Origin: Halioglobus sp.
GTDB taxonomy: Bacteria > Pseudomonadota > Gammaproteobacteria > Pseudomonadales > Halieaceae
DNA: 40,182 bases
Direction of reading: 5' to 3'
Assembly: GCA_029287595.1 (NCBI GenBank)
Contig: JARFQU010000039.1
Span: 1 to 40,182, forward strand
The translations under genes were made by a program, and so were the position numbers. The number at the start of each line of letters is the position of its first letter. Position 1 is the stretch's first letter. Shown here piece after piece: positions 35,188 to 40,182 of the stretch. The notes beneath the pieces were generated by a model. It did no database searches. It was not told the DNA's origin and saw only the letters and a program-made list of their open reading frames with translations.

Positions 35188-36261
35188 TCAGGCGTTACCC
35201 TTGACCGCCACCTGCAGTGAAGCGGCAAAATCCAGCATGCGACGCAGCGGCACCATGGCCCGCTCGCCCAACGCCGGCTCCACGAAAACTTCGTTATCGC
35301 TGCGATCAAAAACGCTGGCCAGCGTCTCCAGTTCGTTCATCGCCATCCACGGGCAGTGCGCGCAGCTGCGACAGGCCGCCCCATTGCCCGCGGTGGGCGC
35401 GATAATGAATTCCTTGTCCGGGGCCTGCTGCTGCAACTTATAGAAAATACCCTGGTCGGTGGCCACGATGAAGCGCTGGTTATCCATTTCAGTGGCGGAC
35501 CGGATGATCTGGGTGGTGGAACCCACCCTGTCAGCCAGTTCCCGCACAGCCGCCGGAGACTCAGGATGCACCAGTACGGCGGCGTCCGGATAGACCTGTT
35601 TGAGATCTGCGACGCCCCTGGCCTTGAATTCCTCGTGCACGATACAGGCGCCGTCCCACATGATGATATCTGCCCCGGTTTCACGGCGCACATAATCCCC
35701 CAGATGGCGATCCGGTGCCCAGATAATCTTTTCACCCTGATCTGCCAGGTGCTCGGCGACATCCAGTGCGATACTGGAGGTCACCACCCAGTCGGCCCTG
35801 GCTTTAACCGCTGCGGAGGTATTGGCATACACCACCACCTTGCGGTCAGGGTGCTGATCGCAAAACGCGGAGAACTCTTCCACCGGACAACCCAGATCCA
35901 GAGAACAGGTAGCCTCCAGCGTGGGCATCAGCACGCGCTTTTGCGGCGTCAGGATCTTGGCAGTCTCACCCATGAATTTGACGCCGGCCACCACCAGGGT
36001 CTCAGCCGGGTGATCATGACCGAAACGCGCCATTTCCAGAGAGTCAGATACGCAACCGCCGGTTTCTTCAGCCAGTGCCTGAATGGCTGGCGAGGTGTAA
36101 TAGTGGGCCACTATAACGGCGTTTTCACGCTCCAGGCGCAGTTTGATCTGATCCTTGAGGTCAGCTTCCTGTTGCGGATTGAGCTTCTTCCGCTCAGCGT
36201 GGTCCAGATGGTACTGCACCTGCTGGCGAATGGTTTCCAGTTTATCTGTGGCTATACTCAT
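35188..36261 (-). CDS. nadA: Quinolinate synthase A
   Basis: A 357-residue NadA. It condenses iminoaspartate with dihydroxyacetone phosphate to quinolinate for NAD synthesis, using a 4Fe-4S cluster. Conserved cysteines are visible in [12 protein letters not shown] (C119/C125), [12 protein letters not shown] and [18 protein letters not shown]; the substrate-binding [13 protein letters not shown] segment is near 52-64. It is transcribed alone, with a 156-base gap (36262-36417) upstream in which no ORF or clear signal was seen. Confidence 0.96.
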   Translation of the reverse strand: MSIATDKLETIRQQVQYHLDHAERKKLNPQQEADLKDQIKLRLERENAVIVAHYYTSPAIQALAEETGGCVSDSLEMARFGHDHPAETLVVAGVKFMGETAKILTPQKRVLMPTLEATCSLDLGCPVEEFSAFCDQHPDRKVVVYANTSAAVKARADWVVTSSIALDVAEHLADQGEKIIWAPDRHLGDYVRRETGADIIMWDGACIVHEEFKARGVADLKQVYPDAAVLVHPESPAAVRELADRVGSTTQIIRSATEMDNQRFIVATDQGIFYKLQQQAPDKEFIIAPTAGNGAACRSCAHCPWMAMNELETLASVFDRSDNEVFVEPALGERAMVPLRRMLDFAASLQVAVKGNA

Positions 36262-36417
36262 AGCTGTTCAAGACGGCGGGATAAAACGAAAAGCGAGTCT
36301 ATCACAGATTATCGGGGCGTAAATTCCCTTGCGGCCCTGCCTCTGCAGCAGCAATGTGACCAGCCGCGAGGGTAAATCCTATGCCGCGCGAACTGCTGCC
36401 ACTGAAGGAACGGCCAG

Positions 36418-37230
36418 TTACGGCTGCAACCATGGCGGCCACTCCCTGGCGATACTGCCGCTCCACTGCGGGGCGCGACGCTCGAGATATGCCATGCCAC
36501 CTTCCACCGCATCCGCCTTGCTCATAGTATAGTTCAGCGCCTCGGTCTCCAGCGCCGCGAGCTCACCCCGGCTCATATCCAGGCCACGCCACAGCAATTG
36601 CTTGTGCAGCCCCACCGGCAGCGGCGCACAATTACGGGCAATATCACCCGCGATATCCAGGGCGGTCTCCAGCACCTGAGCCGCCGGCACACTGCGCCCG
36701 GCCAGCCCCCAACTCACCGCCTCTTCGCCGCTCAGGCGCGGTGCGCGAACCAGCAGTTCAAAGGCGCGCTCGAAACCGACCAGGCGGGGCAACACATACT
36801 CCACGGCAAAGTCCGCTACCACGCCCCTGCGCGACTGTAAAAAGCCATACTTGCCTTCATTAGCGAACACCCGCATATCAGCCTGCACTGCCAGGCCAAG
36901 CCCGGCGCCCACAGCGTGCCCATTACAGGCGGCGATCACCGGCTTGCGCACATCCCAGGCCTGGGTGCTCAATGGGCAGGAATCGATTGTTATGGCATGG
37001 GCCGCCCCGTCAAAGGTGTCGCCACCCCCGCTCATATCCGCGCCGGTACAAAACACCTTGCCCGCCCCCGTAACTACGACCACGCGCACAGCGTCGTCTT
37101 CATCGCAGCGACGGTAGGCCTCACCCAGGCCATCGATAATGGCCGCCGACATAGTGTTATACGCCTCGGGGCGGTTCAGCGTAATCAACGCGATGCCGTC
37201 AGTGATATCAAATAATAATTCCGGGCTCAT
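36418..37230 (-). CDS. Enoyl-CoA hydratase/isomerase family protein
   Basis: A 270-residue crotonase-fold protein. The start MSPELLFDI at 37230 fits the family better than the longer frame from 37287. Motifs: ITLNRPEAYNTMS, the oxyanion segment GKVFCTGADMSGGG, and GHAVGAGLGLAVQADMRV followed by FGFLQ-like KYGFLQSRRGV. Typical acyl-CoA partners are not adjacent, so it is an orphan gene between nadA and the c-di-GMP genes. Its substrate is unknown; a side-chain or fatty-acid hydratase is likeliest. Confidence 0.83.
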   Translation of the reverse strand: MSPELLFDITDGIALITLNRPEAYNTMSAAIIDGLGEAYRRCDEDDAVRVVVVTGAGKVFCTGADMSGGGDTFDGAAHAITIDSCPLSTQAWDVRKPVIAACNGHAVGAGLGLAVQADMRVFANEGKYGFLQSRRGVVADFAVEYVLPRLVGFERAFELLVRAPRLSGEEAVSWGLAGRSVPAAQVLETALDIAGDIARNCAPLPVGLHKQLLWRGLDMSRGELAALETEALNYTMSKADAVEGGMAYLERRAPQWSGSIAREWPPWLQP

Positions 37231-37574
37231 GATTGCTCCAATCTCGTCGTTTGCCGGGCAGCTTAGTACACCAACCCCGCCAGACAATGTTGGCGGGGGC
37301 CACCATTTGCTATCACTTTTATGCGTTGCAATGACGAGTTCAAGCCCGATAAACGGCTCGCTCGTGAAGGAGGCAGGTAAATGTCGGTATTTTTAATAGA
37401 ACATTCACTAGAAGTTCTCTAGATTATTCCGTATAACCTGCTGTTATATAAAGAATAAGCACCATTTAGACGGCGACAAACGGAGGCTAGGGGCCCCTTT
37501 TGCAGCCGGGGTGCGAGGCAGGCGGGCGCAGCGCCGCTTTCAGGGCCCATGGGCTGAGCATTCAGGAACCATTA
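37231..37574. other. Divergent intergenic region with hairpin
   Basis: This 344-base gap separates the hydratase gene (minus) from the GGDEF-EAL gene (plus). An 8-bp inverted repeat, CCCCGCCA (37275-37282) and TGGCGGGG (37291-37298), forms a hairpin with no T-run on either side, so it is not a standard terminator. An AT-rich stretch near 37385-37465 is the likeliest promoter area for the plus gene. No small gene with a convincing ribosome site was seen. Confidence 0.5.
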
Positions 37575-39281
37575 GTGGAACAGCACAAGATACTCATCAT
37601 CTCGGATCGAGATACGGATCATACGATCCTGTCCGCCTGCCTGGAGCGAGCACTACCGCTACGCTTTCTCCCGGCTTCCGCAGATGTCATGGACAGGCCA
37701 CTTGAAGCCCTGATGGACCCGGAGATCGACGCGGTCATCATGGCGCACGGCCCGCAGACCGACTACCTATTGCGCCTGGCACAAAAGAACGACACCCCGG
37801 TACCGCTGCTGATACTGCTGGACGACCCTGACGATGCGACCATCACGCGCCTGCGGGAGTACGGCGCACAGGACTATCTGGTGCGCAGCCAACTGCAGGA
37901 CGCGATGGTGCATCGGGTGCTGGATTACAACATCCAGTTGAAGCAGGCCCGGGAGCAGATACGGCAACTGTCCAATCGCGACACCCTGACCGGCGCCCTC
38001 AACCGAATAGGCTTTCGCGCCCACCTGGAACGGGCCATGGATCGCTCCCAGCGCTATGGTTTTAACACGGCGCTGCTCTATATCAATATCGACCAGTTTT
38101 CCAACGTCAATGATCACTACGGCGAAGCCGACGGTGATGTGATGATCAAGTCGATTTCTCGTCGCCTGATTAACAAAATGCGCAGTACCGACAGCATTGC
38201 TCGCCTGGGCGGTGATGAGTTCGCCGTGGTTCTGGAAGACGTGAGTTCGCCGGCCGACGTGGAACTGATCGCCACCAAGATGCTCAAGTCTATATCCGCC
38301 CCCATGATACTCAGTGACCAGCAGGTGGCCATTGAGGCCAGTATCGGCGCAGCTATTTTCCCGGATGACGGCCGCGACTTCTCCGAGCTTGTGGACTGCT
38401 CTCGCAGCGCAATGCAGCAGGCCAAGAGCGGCGGCGGCGGCAAATACATTCGCTACTCGGACCAGATCAGCTTTGACGTGGGCGGACCTACATCTTTGGC
38501 GGCGGAGTTGCGCAACGCGGTGCGCAAAAACCAGTTTGAGTTGCACTACCAGCCCAGAGTAGAACTGGAAACGGGCAAACTGATAGGCATGGAAGCATTG
38601 CTGCGCTGGAATCACCCGGAGCGCGGACTGGTATCCCCGGCCGAGTTCCTGTCCGCCTGCGAAGACATGGGACTGATGAAGACCATTGGTTACCAGGTTA
38701 TTCAGCACGCCTGTGGTGCCCAAATCTGGCTGGGTAAGCGGCAGTTGGGCGACGTGGACGTCGCGGTCAATATCGCTTTCTCCCAGATTCAGGACGACCG
38801 CTTCGTTGAGATAGTGAAAGACATTATCGTGCGCAGCGGTGCCGACGCCAGCCGTCTCGAGTTCGAACTGACCGAGTCGACCATCCTCAAGAGCCCTGGC
38901 GCAATCAAGGCGCGCATGGACGAATTGCGCGAACTGGGGATATCCTTCTCACTTGATGATTTCGGCACCGGGTTTTCCCAGCTGTCACACCTGACTGAAC
39001 TGCCTATCTCTGCGCTGAAAATCGATGCCGGCTTCGTGCGCGATATACCCGGCAATTCTCACCAGGAGGCCGTTTGCACCATGATTATCGAAATGGCCCA
39101 TCGTCTCGGTATCACCGTTGTAGCAGAGGGTGCCGAAACCCACGAACAGATTGCCTTCCTGCGCCAGCAACATTGTCAGCAGGTGCAGGGTTTCTATTAC
39201 AGCCCGGCGATCCCGCTACAGCAGTTGCCGCGCTTTGTGCAGGATCAGCGCTTTAAAAGCCGAGAAAAACTGCTTTCCTGA
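37575..39281 (+). CDS. GGDEF-EAL protein with degenerate receiver domain
   Basis: A 568-residue protein using GTG at 37575, with AGGAA 6 to 7 bases upstream; a TTG at 37500 in the same frame is an alternative. The N-terminal domain (1-115) is receiver-like, but where the phosphorylated Asp is expected it reads A57-H58, so it is probably not phosphorylated. GGDEF (212-216) is intact, with an RxxD inhibitory site (203-206). The EAL domain is intact: EALLRW (from 340), DDFGTGFSQL and VAEGAETHEQ. It could both make and break c-di-GMP. The next gene is also a GGDEF protein, 72 bases on. Confidence 0.9.
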   Translation: MEQHKILIISDRDTDHTILSACLERALPLRFLPASADVMDRPLEALMDPEIDAVIMAHGPQTDYLLRLAQKNDTPVPLLILLDDPDDATITRLREYGAQDYLVRSQLQDAMVHRVLDYNIQLKQAREQIRQLSNRDTLTGALNRIGFRAHLERAMDRSQRYGFNTALLYINIDQFSNVNDHYGEADGDVMIKSISRRLINKMRSTDSIARLGGDEFAVVLEDVSSPADVELIATKMLKSISAPMILSDQQVAIEASIGAAIFPDDGRDFSELVDCSRSAMQQAKSGGGGKYIRYSDQISFDVGGPTSLAAELRNAVRKNQFELHYQPRVELETGKLIGMEALLRWNHPERGLVSPAEFLSACEDMGLMKTIGYQVIQHACGAQIWLGKRQLGDVDVAVNIAFSQIQDDRFVEIVKDIIVRSGADASRLEFELTESTILKSPGAIKARMDELRELGISFSLDDFGTGFSQLSHLTELPISALKIDAGFVRDIPGNSHQEAVCTMIIEMAHRLGITVVAEGAETHEQIAFLRQQHCQQVQGFYYSPAIPLQQLPRFVQDQRFKSREKLLS

Positions 39282-39353
39282 AAGCTCGCACTAGGCGCAC
39301 GGTGCCAGTGATGGTAGCCTAGACTACCGATAACAAGCTCTACTTGGCAGCAA

Positions 39354-40182
39354 ATGTCCAGCATAGATCTCACCCGTCAACACGCTAAAATCCTGGTCTG
39401 CGACGATGACCAGAATGTGCGCCTGCTCACCCGCCAGTGCCTGGAAGCTGACGATATGACCGTGGTGGAAGCGGCGGATGGCCTGGAGGCCCTCGATGTT
39501 TTCGTGCGAGAGCGCCCGGACCTGGTCTTCCTGGATGTCGAAATGCCAGGCATGACCGGCCTGGAGGTCTGTGAACGCATCAGAAAGATGCCCCAGGGCG
39601 AATCCATACCCATTATGATTGTCACCGGTTCAGATGATCGTCGCTCCATTGACCAGGGGTTTGAAGCCGGCGCCACACAATACAAGACCAAGCCGGTCAA
39701 CTGGTCGCTGCTGGGGCGCGATGTCCAGTACATGCTGCGCGCCAGTAACGCATTCAATGCGCTGAAACGGCAGGAAGACAGGCTACGCTACCTGGCTTAC
39801 TACGACCCGCTCACCAGCCTGCCCAACCGACGCAGCTTCAACGAACAACTGAACCGCATACTGAAACGCAGCCAGCGACACAAAACCAACGCCGCGCTGC
39901 TGTTTATCGATCTGGACCACTTCAAGCGCATTAATGACTCCATAGGCCACGCCCGGGGTGACAGATTACTGGTAGAGATTGCCAAGCGACTCACCATGGA
40001 ATTGCGCGAAGACGACGCCATCAACTACTTCACCACTAACAGCGCCGATGACGAGGGTGAACCAGAAGGGGCTACCGAGATCGCCAGACTGGGGGGGGAT
40101 GAATTCACGGTCGTGCTCTCCGATGTTGCCAATATTCACGACATCGAAATCGTGGCGAAGCGCATCCTCAATGCGCTGTCGG
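39354..40182 (+). CDS. Response regulator with GGDEF domain, 3' end outside window
   Basis: An open frame from ATG 39354 to the window edge, 276 codons, no stop. The REC domain (about 12-125) is complete: acidic triad D17-D19, phosphoacceptor D61 in FLDVEMPG, and K113 in KTKPVN. The GGDEF domain starts near 145 (RLRYLAYYDPLTSLPNRR) and reaches RLGGDEFTVVL with GGDEF at 247-251. An acidic insertion of about 20 residues (about 222-242) precedes that motif, and no RxxD inhibitory site is seen. Likely a phosphorylation-activated diguanylate cyclase; an EAL domain may follow beyond the edge. Confidence 0.9.
   Translation, partial: MSSIDLTRQHAKILVCDDDQNVRLLTRQCLEADDMTVVEAADGLEALDVFVRERPDLVFLDVEMPGMTGLEVCERIRKMPQGESIPIMIVTGSDDRRSIDQGFEAGATQYKTKPVNWSLLGRDVQYMLRASNAFNALKRQEDRLRYLAYYDPLTSLPNRRSFNEQLNRILKRSQRHKTNAALLFIDLDHFKRINDSIGHARGDRLLVEIAKRLTMELREDDAINYFTTNSADDEGEPEGATEIARLGGDEFTVVLSDVANIHDIEIVAKRILNALS

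Noticed and set aside
37489-37499. GGGGCCCC palindrome followed by T residues as a terminator
   Set aside because: The self-complementary 8-mer leaves no loop, so it cannot form a stable hairpin.
1-40182. CRISPR arrays, insertion sequences, phage or defence genes
   Set aside because: No regularly spaced repeats, transposase, integrase or recognised defence domain was found on either strand.

Overview
The window reads as chromosomal DNA of an aerobic, GC-rich gammaproteobacterium. A marine lineage near Cellvibrionales (Halieaceae or Spongiibacteraceae type) is my best guess, inferred from the gene set: FabV, MiaE, homodimeric-type AceE/AceF, glucosylglycerate metabolism, and the nadA-bepA-tusA-perM neighbourhood also found in pseudomonads. 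No rRNA, tRNA, insertion sequence, phage gene or CRISPR array was seen.

Region 1 (1-13761, all minus strand) is one tight gene train for degrading the last two steroid rings (C and D), the HIP pathway. In transcription order: FadD3-type CoA ligase, two overlapping Lrp/AsnC regulators, IpdA, IpdB, IpdC, EchA20-type hydrolase, a FadE31/FadE32-33-type acyl-CoA dehydrogenase pair, FadA6-type thiolase, an SDR, a second acyl-CoA dehydrogenase pair that includes a FadE30 homologue, IpdF, and the first codons of another gene, possibly a thiolase. The actinobacterial TetR regulator KstR2 is not seen. A 30-bp near-palindrome containing an Lrp-like box lies upstream of fadD3.

Region 2 (13962-17659, minus) holds an AlkK-like acyl-CoA ligase, a metallo-beta-lactamase-fold hydrolase and the enoyl reductase FabV. 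Divergently from fabV run miaE (tRNA hydroxylase) and an unassigned GT-A-like glycosyltransferase.

Region 3 (19737-24502, minus) encodes what looks like a closed glucosylglycerate cycle: GpgS and a GpgP-type phosphatase make glucosylglycerate; a GH13_18 phosphorylase splits it to glucose 1-phosphate and glycerate; a glycerate kinase returns glycerate to central metabolism. It sits directly behind aceE-aceF (24609-28938). The aceE leader carries a 31-codon ORF with a near-perfect Shine-Dalgarno, four tandem heptamers and a 9-bp inverted repeat.

Region 4 (29251-40182) has tusA, an AI-2E/PerM-family permease and a lipoprotein M16 peptidase on the minus strand, ending in a clear intrinsic terminator; then bepA (plus), nadA and an orphan enoyl-CoA hydratase (minus), and two c-di-GMP genes (plus): a GGDEF-EAL protein with a degenerate receiver domain and a REC-GGDEF protein cut by the window edge.

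All assignments rest on reading translated sequence and remembered family features; no database search was run.
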